A DNA stretch of 64,000 nucleotides from Allobosea sp. ASV33 (GTDB lineage: Bacteria; Pseudomonadota; Alphaproteobacteria; Rhizobiales; Beijerinckiaceae). Location of the stretch: the NCBI RefSeq assembly GCF_016428755.1, contig NZ_JAELTI010000002.1:62001-126000 (forward strand), in the 5' to 3' direction. Positions 1 through 8,456 of this stretch are shown here, piece by piece. Under the pieces are notes generated by a model. That model was not told the origin of the DNA. It searched no databases and was given only the letters and a program-made list of their open reading frames with translations. The translations under genes were made by a program, and so were the position numbers. Numbering within the stretch: position 1 is the stretch's first letter; each line of letters begins with the position of its first letter.

Positions 1-110
1 TTCGGGCCGATGACGGCCAGGACTTCGGCGGGTTCGGCCGTGAGGTCGAGGCCCGCCAGCGCCGTCGTCGCACCGTAGCGGACGGATAGGCTTTCGATCC
101 GGACTTTCAC
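1..110 (-). CDS. ABC transporter ATP-binding protein, FecE-like (partial)
   Basis: Only the first 36 or so codons lie in the window. Read on the minus strand from a GTG at 110, the protein begins VKVRIESLSVRYG and reaches the stretch just before the Walker A loop (AVIGPN), which is the usual start of an ABC ATPase of the siderophore/cobalamin uptake class. The GTG overlaps the stop of the FecCD permease gene (GTGA), so the two are translationally coupled and this should be the permease's energising subunit. The Walker A lysine, signature and Walker B are outside the window and cannot be checked. Confidence 0.85.
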   Translation of the reverse strand, partial: MKVRIESLSVRYGATTALAGLDLTAEPAEVLAVIGP

Positions 111-1171
111 CAGAACGCCCTCCGGCTGCGGATGACGAGCCAGACGAAGAAGGGCACGCCGATCAGGGAGGTGACGATCCCGATCGGCACGATCGCGCCG
201 GGCAGCACCGTCTTGCTCGCGATGGAGGAGAGCGACAGCAAGAGCGCCCCGAACAGCGCCGAGGCCGGCAGCAGGCCGCGCTGGTCCTCGCCGACCAGCA
301 TGCGCGCGATATGCGGCGCGACGAGCCCGACGAAGCCGATCGTGCCGACGAAGGCGACGGCGACGCCGGTCAAGGCCGAGATGATGGCGAAAGACCGTAT
401 CCGCAGGCGGGAAACATCGACGCCAAGCCCGCGCGCCCGCTCGTCGCCGAGCTTCAACGCCGTCAATCGCCAGGCATCGAGGAGCAGCAGCGGCAGCGCC
501 ACTGCGAGCACGGCGACGATGATCCAGAGCTTCGACCAGCTTGCCTTCTGGAGGGAGCCGAACAGCCAGAACACGATCTGCTGGAGCGCTTCGGGCGATG
601 CAACGAATTGCAGCAATGCGAGCAGCGCCTGGAACAGGAAGAGCAGCGCGATGCCCCCGAGAACCAGCATCTCCGGGGAGGATCCGCGCAGGCTGCCGAT
701 GGCATAGACACCGCCGCAGGCGAGCGCTGCGAAGAGGAATGCCATGGTCGGGATCGCCCAGGCCTCCGGCAGCGGAATGGCGACGCCGAGCACGATGACC
801 AGTGCGGCGCCGAAGCCCGCCCCAGCCGAGACGCCCAGCGTATAGCTCGACGCCAGCGGGTTGTTGAGGATGGTCTGCATGATGCCGCCGGAGAGGCCGA
901 GCGCAGCCCCGACCGCCAGTGCGACGAAGGCGATCGGCAGGCGGATCGCCCAGACGATCGCATCGATCGTCCGGTCCTGCGCCAGCCCGAAGACGGATTT
1001 GGCTACGGCGCCGATAGGAAGCAGCGCCGGCCCCGTCGCAACATCGAGCACAAGGCTGATGGCGATGGCTGCGAGGCCAGACAGCAGCACCACGCGTCGC
1101 CGCAAGGCGAGGCGAGCATAGAGCGCCTCGACGCTGGCCGCTCCTGCGCCCTGGTTCCCGGTAGCGTTCAC
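107..1171 (-). CDS. FecCD-family ABC transporter permease
   Basis: Inner-membrane permease of 354 residues, the normal length for the FecCD/BtuC family that moves iron-siderophores, haem or cobalamin. It is strongly hydrophobic with about ten predicted membrane segments, and carries family stretches such as LGLSGGIMQTILNNPLA (about residues 91-107) and FVGLVAPHIARMLVGED (about 278-294), the latter near the coupling helix that contacts the ATPase. Its start overlaps the stop of the upstream binding-protein gene by 4 bases (ATGA), and its own stop overlaps the ATPase start. The substrate cannot be told from the permease; the copper-type genes upstream suggest a metal complex. Confidence 0.93.
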   Translation of the reverse strand: MNATGNQGAGAASVEALYARLALRRRVVLLSGLAAIAISLVLDVATGPALLPIGAVAKSVFGLAQDRTIDAIVWAIRLPIAFVALAVGAALGLSGGIMQTILNNPLASSYTLGVSAGAGFGAALVIVLGVAIPLPEAWAIPTMAFLFAALACGGVYAIGSLRGSSPEMLVLGGIALLFLFQALLALLQFVASPEALQQIVFWLFGSLQKASWSKLWIIVAVLAVALPLLLLDAWRLTALKLGDERARGLGVDVSRLRIRSFAIISALTGVAVAFVGTIGFVGLVAPHIARMLVGEDQRGLLPASALFGALLLSLSSIASKTVLPGAIVPIGIVTSLIGVPFFVWLVIRSRRAFW

Positions 1172-2286
1172 AGCTTCGCCATCCAGGTCCCGGTGAACCC
1201 GACGGGCAAGTAGCGCTCGTGGAACTCCTTGAGCGAATTGACCGGGTCGATATCGGCGAACTGCTCGGGATAGAGCTGCTTGGCGATGTATTGCAACGAG
1301 ATCCAGTCCGTGAGCGAGCGGATCAGCGAATGCTCGACGGTGCAGACATTTCCCGCCTTGACCGCCGGCAGTTCGCTCCAGCCCGGGCGCGAGAGATACG
1401 GCCGCAGCGTCTGGCGAGCCGTGTCGAGATCGACGTCGTAGCCGAGGCGCACCGCATGCGGCCGGTTCGCCCAGGACGAGCCGGTGATGAAGATGTGCTC
1501 GGGCCGGGCGGCCAGCACCTTTTCGGGCGCGATCGGAACGAAGCCCGCCGCCTGGGCGACCGCCTCGTTGGCGATGTTATCGGCGCCGATCGAATCGAGC
1601 ATCCGGCCCCACATGGTGTTCTTGTAGGTCGAGCCGAACTCGTTGGGGCCGAGCCAACCGATCTCGATATAGACCTTGGGCTTCAGGCCGCGATGCGCCT
1701 GCGCGCGCCGTCCGATATCGGCGATGCGGTCGCGATAGAGATCGGCGAGCTCCCGGGCTCGTCCCTTGGCGCCGATCGCCTGACCGATGGCGAGCGTGCT
1801 GGCGACGTGCTTGTCGACGGTCTGTGCGTTGTAGTCGGCAACGATGATCGGGATGCCGGCGGCCTCGATTGCCGCCGTCACGGCGCCGGAGCCCTGGATC
1901 GCCCAGGGCGGGACGACGACGAGATCCGGCCTCAGCTCCAGCACGCGCTCCGGCACTAGAACTTCGTTCTCGCCCAGTCCGACATCCGGCAGCGTGTCGA
2001 GCCGCGGGATCGCCTGGACGAAGCGCTCATAGGTCTTGGCGCGGTTGACCGCCCATTGGTGCTTGCGAAAGCCGACAACCCGATCCCAACCGATAGCTCC
2101 TCCGATCGCGGTGAACTCTTCGAGATAGAAGGCGAGCACGACGCGCTCCGCCGGCTTCGGCAAGGAGACCTGCCTGCCGAGCACGTCGGTAATGGTGATG
2201 GCGGCGCGCGCCTGCGCAGCCATACCCAGAACGAATGGCATGGCCAGGGCAGCGCGGCGTGTCGGCCGAAACGGATTGCGCGTCAT
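1168..2286 (-). CDS. Periplasmic metal-chelate binding protein (Peripla_BP_2), copy 1
   Basis: Solute-binding protein of 372 residues for the adjacent FecCD permease. The N-terminus has a twin-arginine-like signal (RPTRRAALAMPF) ending near ARA, so Tat export is possible. The mature part starts with DVLGRQVSLPKPAERVV, the standard opening of Fe3+-siderophore/cobalamin binding proteins, and keeps the central PDLVVVPPW region. It resembles the next upstream gene along its whole length (EEFTAIGG against EEFTAVGG; YNNTMWG-like and LYPEQFADIDPV segments), so the pair arose by tandem duplication. Coupled by ATGA overlap to the permease. Ligand unknown. Confidence 0.9.
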   Translation of the reverse strand: MTRNPFRPTRRAALAMPFVLGMAAQARAAITITDVLGRQVSLPKPAERVVLAFYLEEFTAIGGAIGWDRVVGFRKHQWAVNRAKTYERFVQAIPRLDTLPDVGLGENEVLVPERVLELRPDLVVVPPWAIQGSGAVTAAIEAAGIPIIVADYNAQTVDKHVASTLAIGQAIGAKGRARELADLYRDRIADIGRRAQAHRGLKPKVYIEIGWLGPNEFGSTYKNTMWGRMLDSIGADNIANEAVAQAAGFVPIAPEKVLAARPEHIFITGSSWANRPHAVRLGYDVDLDTARQTLRPYLSRPGWSELPAVKAGNVCTVEHSLIRSLTDWISLQYIAKQLYPEQFADIDPVNSLKEFHERYLPVGFTGTWMAKL

Positions 2287-2344
2287 GGAATGGTCCGGTC
2301 GGAGAAGAATGCGGGCTGGGATCAGTCCCGGCCCAGAGCGTGGA

Positions 2345-3460
2345 TTACGGCTTCAGCGGCAGCATCCAGGTGCCGCTGAAGGCCACCGGCAGATACTTCT
2401 CGTGATAGGCCTTGAGATCGGCGACCGGATCGACATCGGCGAACTGCTCGGGATAGAGCCGCTTGGCGATGTATTCGATGGCCGTGAAGTCGAAGAGCGT
2501 GCGGCCGAGCCCGTGCTCGACGGCGCTAATCTCGCCCGCTTTCACCGCCTTGAGATCGGCCCAGCCTGGACGCTCGGCATAGGGCTTCAAGCTCGCGCGC
2601 GTCTCTTCCGGCGTGACATCGTAGCCGGTGCGCACCGCCTTCGGCTTGCCGACCCAGGACGAGGAGGCGAACAGGATGACGTCCGGGTTGGCGGCGATGA
2701 CGGCTTCGGCGTTGAGGGGACCCCACGGCCCCGGGATCCGGCCGGTCGCGAGGTTTTCCGCGCCGAGCTGGGTGATGACCGCCCCCCACATCGTGTTGTT
2801 GTAGGTGTTGCCGATCGTGTCGGCCCCGGCCTGGCCGAGCTCGACATAGACCTTCTTGGTCGGGGCGCCGGCGGCCTTGGCCTTGGCGACGCGGGCCAGA
2901 ATGTCCTCGAAACGGGTCTTGTAGAGCGTGGCCAGTTCCTCCGCCCGCGCTTCCTGTCCCGTGATCTTGCCGAGCGCGCGCGTCGATGCGACATGCCGCT
3001 CCAGGAGCTGGGCATTGTAGTCGATCACCACGACGGGAATGCCGGCGCCCTCGATCTGCTCCATCTGGGTCCTGGCGGCCTTGTAGCCCCAATCGGACAT
3101 CAGCAGCACGTCGGGCTTGAGCCCGATGATCTTCTCGGCGCTAAGGCTGTTGTCCTCGGTGAAGCCGATATCCGGCATCGCCGCGAGATTGGGGATCACA
3201 GCCTTGTAGCGGTTGAAGATCAGAGGCCGCCAGCCTTCCCAGGGCGCGCGCGAGATACCGACAACCTTCTGCCAGGCCTCGACGCCGCCAACGGCGGTGA
3301 ACTCCTCGAAATTGAAGTTCACGACGACGCGCTTGACCGGAAGGTCGACCGTGACCTTGCGGCCGAGCGCATCGGAGATCTCGGTCGGAGCGGCGAGCGC
3401 CGAGACCGCCGAGGCGACGAGGGCGAAGGTGCTGAACGCGAATGATGCGAGTTTATTCAT
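2345..3460 (-). CDS. Periplasmic metal-chelate binding protein (Peripla_BP_2), copy 2
   Basis: A 371-residue paralogue of the following gene, with a conventional Sec signal (MNKLASFAFSTFALVASAVS, cut near ALA). It shares DALGRKVTVDLPVKRVVV, EEFTAVGGVEAW, NNTMWG and the C-terminal LYPEQFADVDPVADLKAYH with its neighbour. One copy appears to be a Sec substrate and the other a possible Tat substrate, which may mean that they bind different or differently folded ligands. The gap to the next gene is 58 bases. It lies 29 bases downstream of the CopC-CopD gene in the same direction, so the genes are probably co-transcribed. Confidence 0.9.
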   Translation of the reverse strand: MNKLASFAFSTFALVASAVSALAAPTEISDALGRKVTVDLPVKRVVVNFNFEEFTAVGGVEAWQKVVGISRAPWEGWRPLIFNRYKAVIPNLAAMPDIGFTEDNSLSAEKIIGLKPDVLLMSDWGYKAARTQMEQIEGAGIPVVVIDYNAQLLERHVASTRALGKITGQEARAEELATLYKTRFEDILARVAKAKAAGAPTKKVYVELGQAGADTIGNTYNNTMWGAVITQLGAENLATGRIPGPWGPLNAEAVIAANPDVILFASSSWVGKPKAVRTGYDVTPEETRASLKPYAERPGWADLKAVKAGEISAVEHGLGRTLFDFTAIEYIAKRLYPEQFADVDPVADLKAYHEKYLPVAFSGTWMLPLKP

Positions 3461-3489
3461 GGTTTCCTACTCTTTCGCAGTGGCAAGGC

Positions 3490-5079
3490 TCAGGGGCGGA
3501 TCACGACGACGTCCTTGATCCGCCGCATCTCGAAATCGGAGATCAGGATCGCGAGCTCGACCTCCCAGCGCCCTGAAACCGGCAAGGTCAGGTCCTCCAC
3601 GCGCCAGATCCCGTCCGGGCCGAGCTTGGCTTGCCGTTCGATCGACTCGATGCCTGCTGCCGGATTGCTGAAGCTGAGGCTGAGCTCCTTCGCTGGCAGC
3701 GGGCCGAACTCGCCGTTCATCAGCACGATCTCGACGGAGACTGGCCCTGCCCGGCCGGGCGAGACGGTGACGTCGGCCATCGCCTGCAAGGTATGGATAT
3801 GAAGGGAGGCCGGCTGCGATTGCGCCGCCATGATGGCGCGGGGCGGCGGCGTGAAGCGCCAGAGCGCGGCAATGCCGAAGACCGCGACGAGCGCCGTCAG
3901 CTCGACGGCCACGACACGCGCCATGATCCCGGCCGCGGGTTTGTCGCCTGCTTCGACCCGCCGCGTCAGCCGCCAGCGGTTGATCGCAGCGAACAGGAAG
4001 GCAATCGCGACGAGGCCCAGTTTGGCGAGGAGCACGCGACCATAGGCCGTGGAGAGGAGCGCAGCCGGCGTCTCGACCTGCACGACGGCCAGGACCACGC
4101 CGCTGAGCAGCAGCACGGCGACGATGACGGCGATGCCGGACGAGAAACGAAGCAGAGCGTTTCGGCCCCTGTCGGTAGGGAGGGCCAGAGCCAGAGGCAG
4201 CAGAGCGCCGACCCAAAGCGCGATCGCGCTCGCGTGCAACAACACAGCCGGGCGCATCAGCCATTGCGGATGAGCGGCGCTGGCATGGCCGCTGCTCGCG
4301 AGGGCAATTCCCGCTAGCAAGACGCTGAGAGGCCCTGCCACACTTGCTGCGGCTTCAAGCATCCGAATTCCGATGAGAGAGACGGTCAGAGCCAAGGCCG
4401 CGCCGATGATCGTCCAAAGATAGCTCGTCGCCATCGCGGCCTTCCAGACCGCCGGTTGGAAGACAGCGCCGAGTTGCGCTCCCATCGCGTCGAGCCCCTG
4501 CGCGCCCAGAGCGACGGGCAGGCAGACGAAGCCGAGCAAGGTCATGACGGTAGCGAAGCGTCGGCCTGCGCCGGTCAGTGGACCGACCCAGGCCCGGCTC
4601 GCAGCGGCGCCGCAGCCAAGGAATAATCCGAGATACAATCCCAGCCGGCTGAGCCAGACCGTGAGCCGGACGCTCGTGTCGACCTGCTCCACGGTTTCGG
4701 GCGCCGTTTTGCTTGGCGCGCCGATCGAGAACACCACTGTCCCGCCGACGGGGTGTCCGTCCTCCGAGACAACGCGCCAGCTCAGCGCGTAGGTGCCGGT
4801 CGTCAGCCCGGCCGGCACGGCGATCACGACCGTGCTTCCCTTCAGCTCGAAGCGATCGAGCGATCTGCTTGCGCCGTTCGGCCCGATCAGCCGTAGCGCC
4901 AGCGGAGAAACCGGCTCGCTGAACACGAGCTCGATCGGCGCGGGCGCTGCCGCCAATACACTTCCATCGGCCGGCACCGAGCTGTTCAATGCCGCATGCG
5001 CTAGCGCCAAGGCGGGCATGCCGAGGCAGGCCAGCAGGGCGAGCAGCACCAGGGTGTATCGGCGCAAGAAGGCGGGCAT
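3490..5079 (-). CDS. CopC-CopD fusion copper protein
   Basis: A 529-residue fusion. Residues 1-27 are a Sec signal ending ALA; the mature protein starts at His28 (HAALNSS), which in CopC is the N-terminal Cu(II) ligand. The CopC beta-sandwich runs to about residue 125 and ends with a DGHPVGG segment holding a second conserved His. From about residue 140 to 415 there are eight or so membrane segments of the CopD family (PF05425), followed by a short periplasmic tail of about 100 residues. CopC and CopD pass copper from periplasm to cytoplasm in characterised systems. Between ycnI and the binding proteins, it points to copper or copper-chelate traffic for the whole cluster. Confidence 0.9.
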   Translation of the reverse strand: MPAFLRRYTLVLLALLACLGMPALALAHAALNSSVPADGSVLAAAPAPIELVFSEPVSPLALRLIGPNGASRSLDRFELKGSTVVIAVPAGLTTGTYALSWRVVSEDGHPVGGTVVFSIGAPSKTAPETVEQVDTSVRLTVWLSRLGLYLGLFLGCGAAASRAWVGPLTGAGRRFATVMTLLGFVCLPVALGAQGLDAMGAQLGAVFQPAVWKAAMATSYLWTIIGAALALTVSLIGIRMLEAAASVAGPLSVLLAGIALASSGHASAAHPQWLMRPAVLLHASAIALWVGALLPLALALPTDRGRNALLRFSSGIAVIVAVLLLSGVVLAVVQVETPAALLSTAYGRVLLAKLGLVAIAFLFAAINRWRLTRRVEAGDKPAAGIMARVVAVELTALVAVFGIAALWRFTPPPRAIMAAQSQPASLHIHTLQAMADVTVSPGRAGPVSVEIVLMNGEFGPLPAKELSLSFSNPAAGIESIERQAKLGPDGIWRVEDLTLPVSGRWEVELAILISDFEMRRIKDVVVIRP

Positions 5080-5126
5080 TGCTTGTCCTCGCGGCGGAGC
5101 GCAGCACGCGCCCCGCCGCCGTCAGA

Positions 5127-5639
5127 TCACTTGGCGGGGGTGAGTTTCACGCCGGGAGCGGGGAACTTGTAGTCGTCGGCGACCTTCCCGGCGGCGGGAA
5201 TCTCGATCCAGCGTTCGACCGCGCCGCCTTCGCACTCCTGCACGACCGGCACATAGAGCGTGGTATCGGCCTTGAGATCCTTGGTGAGATAGCCCCGCAG
5301 GACGAACTCGTCATAGTGCTCGTCGAGCAGTTTGCCGCCGCTCCAGACCACCTCCTTCACGCCCTCCGAGGTCGGCGTACCGTAGTAGTCGTAGGACTTG
5401 TCGTACTTGCCCTTGACGGTTTCGAGGGTCCAGCCAGGCTTCGGCATGGGCTTCACCGCAATGACGCCTTCGGGGATCTGGACACGAACCTTCGTCGTCG
5501 CGGCTCCCTTGCAGCCGTGGGGTACGCGCAGCACCGCCTTGTAGGTCGAGCCGACCGGAGCCGAACCCGTTTCGAGCGTGATATGGGCGAGAGCGGGTCC
5601 GGCGACGAGCAAGCCGGCGAAGGCGAGAAGATATTTCAT
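5127..5639 (-). CDS. ycnI: YcnI/DUF1775 copper-binding periplasmic protein
   Basis: A 170-residue secreted protein. I place the start at 5639, where MKYLLAFAGLLVAGPALA forms a clean signal peptide behind an AGGA-type ribosome site; the open frame continues upstream but that extension looks non-coding. The mature protein starts at a histidine (HITLETGSAPVGS). In YcnI proteins, N-terminal His and a nearby Glu bind Cu(II). The DUF1775 core follows (VRVPHGCKGAATTKVRVQIP, then KEVVWSGG). YcnI genes commonly sit with CopC-CopD genes, as here, and are thought to act as extracytoplasmic copper chaperones. No C-terminal membrane anchor is visible. Confidence 0.92.
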   Translation of the reverse strand: MKYLLAFAGLLVAGPALAHITLETGSAPVGSTYKAVLRVPHGCKGAATTKVRVQIPEGVIAVKPMPKPGWTLETVKGKYDKSYDYYGTPTSEGVKEVVWSGGKLLDEHYDEFVLRGYLTKDLKADTTLYVPVVQECEGGAVERWIEIPAAGKVADDYKFPAPGVKLTPAK

Positions 5640-5753
5640 AGTGTTTGTCCTCGGTTGACGAAGGCCATCGTGACGGCCGGTTTGCGACAGGCTCGCAGCC
5701 CGCCGAATGGTGAAAAGCCGGAAGTGGAACGGAGCGAACAACGTCTCATGCCG

Positions 5754-6527
5754 TCAGCCCTTCAGCCTGGCGGCGGCGCGCTCGGCCGCTTCGCGCGCGG
5801 CGGCGAGAGCACGAGCGCGGCGGTGTAGAACGTCATCCGTCAGTGCCGGTCCGGCCTTGGCCGGCGATCCGCTGTCAAAGGGCGGCTGCGGATCGTATTC
5901 GAGGACGAGCTGGGCTCGACGCGCCCATTCTTCGCCGAGGAGCTGGGCTCCAAGCGTAAAACCGAAGTCGAGCCCCGCGGTGGCGCCGCCGCCGGTGACG
6001 ACGTTGCCGTCGGTCACCACGCGCTCGTCAGAGCGGAGCGCCCCGAAGAGCGGTAGCAGGTCGCGGATGTACCAGTGCCCGGTCGCCTTCCGGCCTTGAA
6101 GGAGGCCGGCGGCGCCGAGCAGCAGCGTGCCGGTACAGACGCCCGTGACGTAGCGCGCCTTGCCTCCGATCTCGCGCAGGAAGGCAATCGTCTCGCCGTC
6201 GTCGAGCATGGCGATCGTGCCGTCGAGCCCGCCGGGCACAAAGAGGACGTCGACGTCGCGAGGACATTCCGCGAAGGTCGTCGTCGGCGTCACCGGAATG
6301 CCAAGTTCGGTCTGAACCGGCGTCCGGTCCTTGCCGACCAGATGGATCTTGCCGCCGGTCAGATTGAAGACGCTGAGCGGACCGACCAGATCGATCATGA
6401 TTATCTTCGGGTGGACCAGCATCGCGAAGCTGGGGGCGTCGGGCTGCGCCGGACTTTGCGCCTTCGCATCAACAACTGCTGCGAGTCCGGCTATCGCCAA
6501 GCCGGATGTTACTTCTCTGCGATTCAT
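5754..6527 (-). CDS. DJ-1/PfpI family protein, exported type
   Basis: A 257-residue class I glutamine-amidotransferase-like protein. The nucleophile elbow VTGVCTGTLLLGAAGLL (Cys near residue 131) and the preceding FVPGG turn identify the DJ-1/PfpI superfamily, closest in feel to isonitrile hydratase-like members. The first 23 residues (MNRREVTSGLAIAGLAAVVD) form a signal with an Arg pair, so it may be exported by Tat, which is unusual for this mainly cytoplasmic family. It sits inside the copper cluster between ycnI and the DUF2946-like gene in the same direction. The substrate is unknown; a role in thiol or metal stress is only inference. Confidence 0.8.
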   Translation of the reverse strand: MNRREVTSGLAIAGLAAVVDAKAQSPAQPDAPSFAMLVHPKIIMIDLVGPLSVFNLTGGKIHLVGKDRTPVQTELGIPVTPTTTFAECPRDVDVLFVPGGLDGTIAMLDDGETIAFLREIGGKARYVTGVCTGTLLLGAAGLLQGRKATGHWYIRDLLPLFGALRSDERVVTDGNVVTGGGATAGLDFGFTLGAQLLGEEWARRAQLVLEYDPQPPFDSGSPAKAGPALTDDVLHRRARALAAAREAAERAAARLKG

Positions 6528-6632
6528 GGTGAGGATCCGCGCCCCTACGGCGTCGGATCAGGTCCATGACCTTGCTGACGACCGCGGGCAGGCTGAAGAC
6601 AGCCGTCGCGGACACTCGTCCGAGACGGCGGC

Positions 6633-7025
6633 TCAGGCCAGGGCTGGCGGTGCGCGCGGACTTCCCGGGGAATAGTCTGAGAGATAGCCAACGGGTTGAT
6701 CGAGCCGTTGGATAAACGCAACGAGATCGGATGGCCGCTGCGTCAGGAGCTCAAATTCTGGCTGGGTTGGATCACCAGAGGCCAATGCTTGGCACGCGGC
6801 CGTGCAACAGCTCATCCCGGCATGGGCTTGCGACTTGTCGTGATCACCGCCAGGAACAGCGTCGCCGCTCGGCGCGCAATGCGTCAGGGCGAGACTGCGA
6901 TCGAATGTGACCGCATTGGCATAAGCGCCCGCGGCCAGCCCTGTGAAAACCGCCTGAATCACGAGCAGATAGGCCGCGAAAACCGCGATCCATGACCTAC
7001 CCCGCGATGCGACGGAATTCGACAC
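6633..7025 (-). CDS. DUF2946-like small Cys/His protein
   Basis: A 130-residue protein starting at a GTG (7025) preceded by GGAGG at good spacing. It has one N-terminal hydrophobic segment (about residues 13-37), then a His/Cys-rich loop with HDKSQAHAGMSCCTAACQ, and a C-terminus rich in Pro/Ala (SPRAPPALA). This layout resembles DUF2946-type proteins found beside copper genes. It is first in the minus-strand metal cluster and could be a membrane-tethered metal-binding factor. Family assignment is from overall layout, so moderate certainty. Confidence 0.65.
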   Translation of the reverse strand: MSNSVASRGRSWIAVFAAYLLVIQAVFTGLAAGAYANAVTFDRSLALTHCAPSGDAVPGGDHDKSQAHAGMSCCTAACQALASGDPTQPEFELLTQRPSDLVAFIQRLDQPVGYLSDYSPGSPRAPPALA

Positions 7026-7239
7026 TCAGATCCTCCAGTGCGCTATCCATAGCGCCCGACCAGTCGGACGCAAAGCGACAAAGCGCCACTGCTGCGACAA
7101 GGAAAGGTCTACGGCAGAGGCGCTTCAGTGCCGCCTATCGATGAAAATCGAACGGGCGTGGGACAGGAGTTGTGCCGAAGTGTGATGGCCGGCCCGGTTC
7201 ATAAGGCCGGGCGGGCTCACGACATGGCAGAAGCCACGA

Positions 7240-8367
7240 TCACTCCCAGTTCAGCGCGCCGCCATTCTGGTACTCGATAACGCGGGTCTCGAAGAAGTTC
7301 TTCTCCTTCTTCAGGTCCATCGCTTCGCTCATCCAGGGGAACGGGTTCTCGGTTTCGGCGAAGACGGGAGTTAGCCCGAGCTGGCCGCAGCGGCGGTTGG
7401 CGATGAAGTGCATGTACTGCTCGCAGAGTGCCGCGTTCAGGCCGAGGAAGCCCCTCGGCATGGTGTCGCGGCCGTAAGCCGCCTCCAGCTCGGCCGCATC
7501 GTGGATCATGCCGCGGACCTCGTCCTGGAAGGCCTTGGTCCAGAGATGCGGGTTCTCGATCTTGATCTGGTTGATCACATCGATGCCGAAGTTCAGATGG
7601 ATCGACTCGTCGCGCAGGATGTACTGGTACTGCTCGGCGATGCCGACCATCTTGTTGCGCCGGCCGAGCGACAGGATCTGCGCGAAGCCGGTGTAGAACC
7701 ACATGCCCTCGAAGATCACGTAGAAGGTGATCAGGTCGCGCAGCAGCGCCTGGTCGTTTTCCGGCGTTCCCGTTTTGAAGTCCGGGTCCTCGATGTTCTG
7801 CGTATGCTTCAGCGCCCAGGCGGCCTTGTCGGTGATCGAGGGCACCTCGCGATACATGTTGAACAGCTCGCCCTCGTCGAGCCCGAGGCTCTCGACGATG
7901 TACTGGAAGGTGTGCGTGTGGATCGCCTCCTCGAAGGCCTGGCGCAGCAGATACTGCCGGCATTCGGGGTTGGTGAGGTGGCGGTAGATCGCCAGCACGA
8001 TGTTGTTGGCGACGAGGCTCTCGGACGCCGCGAAGAAGCCGAGATTGCGCTTGAGCATGCGCCGCTCGTCCTCGCTGAGGCCATCCTTCGACTTCCACAG
8101 CGCGATATCGGCCTGCATCGAGACCTCGGTAGGCATCCAGTGGTTGTTGCAGCCGGAGAGGTATTTCTCCCAGGCCCATTTGTACTTGAGCGGCAGAAGC
8201 TGGTTCACATCTGCACGGCAGTTGATCATCCGCTTCTCGTCGACGCTGACGCGGCCGCCCTTGCGGTCGATCTCGCCGAGGCCGGTGGCGTCGGCGGCGG
8301 GTGCCGGGTTGGTCAGGATGGCGGGGTTGGCCGGGGGCGCCGGCGTGGTGTCGGACCAGTCGAGCAT
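7240..8367 (-). CDS. nrdB: Ribonucleotide reductase R2 subunit, class Ic type
   Basis: A 375-residue R2 subunit. Metal ligands are visible at E116, E147, H150, E220, E254 and H257. Their spacing (31, 3, 73, 34, 3) matches what I recall for Chlamydia trachomatis R2 (E89, E120, H123, E193, E227, H230). The residue four after the first His is Phe154 ([14 protein letters not shown]), where class Ia enzymes have the radical Tyr. The first ligand is Glu rather than Asp, also as in class Ic. I therefore expect a Mn/Fe cofactor without tyrosyl radical. The C-terminal tail ([13 protein letters not shown]) keeps a Tyr suited to radical transfer to NrdA. It lies 89 bases downstream of nrdA and must share its riboswitch control. 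Confidence 0.95.
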   Translation of the reverse strand: MLDWSDTTPAPPANPAILTNPAPAADATGLGEIDRKGGRVSVDEKRMINCRADVNQLLPLKYKWAWEKYLSGCNNHWMPTEVSMQADIALWKSKDGLSEDERRMLKRNLGFFAASESLVANNIVLAIYRHLTNPECRQYLLRQAFEEAIHTHTFQYIVESLGLDEGELFNMYREVPSITDKAAWALKHTQNIEDPDFKTGTPENDQALLRDLITFYVIFEGMWFYTGFAQILSLGRRNKMVGIAEQYQYILRDESIHLNFGIDVINQIKIENPHLWTKAFQDEVRGMIHDAAELEAAYGRDTMPRGFLGLNAALCEQYMHFIANRRCGQLGLTPVFAETENPFPWMSEAMDLKKEKNFFETRVIEYQNGGALNWE

Positions 8368-8456
8368 GAGGATATTCCGTTCTTGATCTGAGGGCGCGGG
8401 CGCCCGGGGGCCACCCGGGGCGCTGTCATCGCGAAGAGTTCGAGCCGAAGCAGCCG

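Noticed and set aside
7185-7225. A possible terminator hairpin after nrdB (GCCCGG/CCGGGC)
   Set aside because: Only about 6 bp with a 9-base loop and no T-run; too weak to call.
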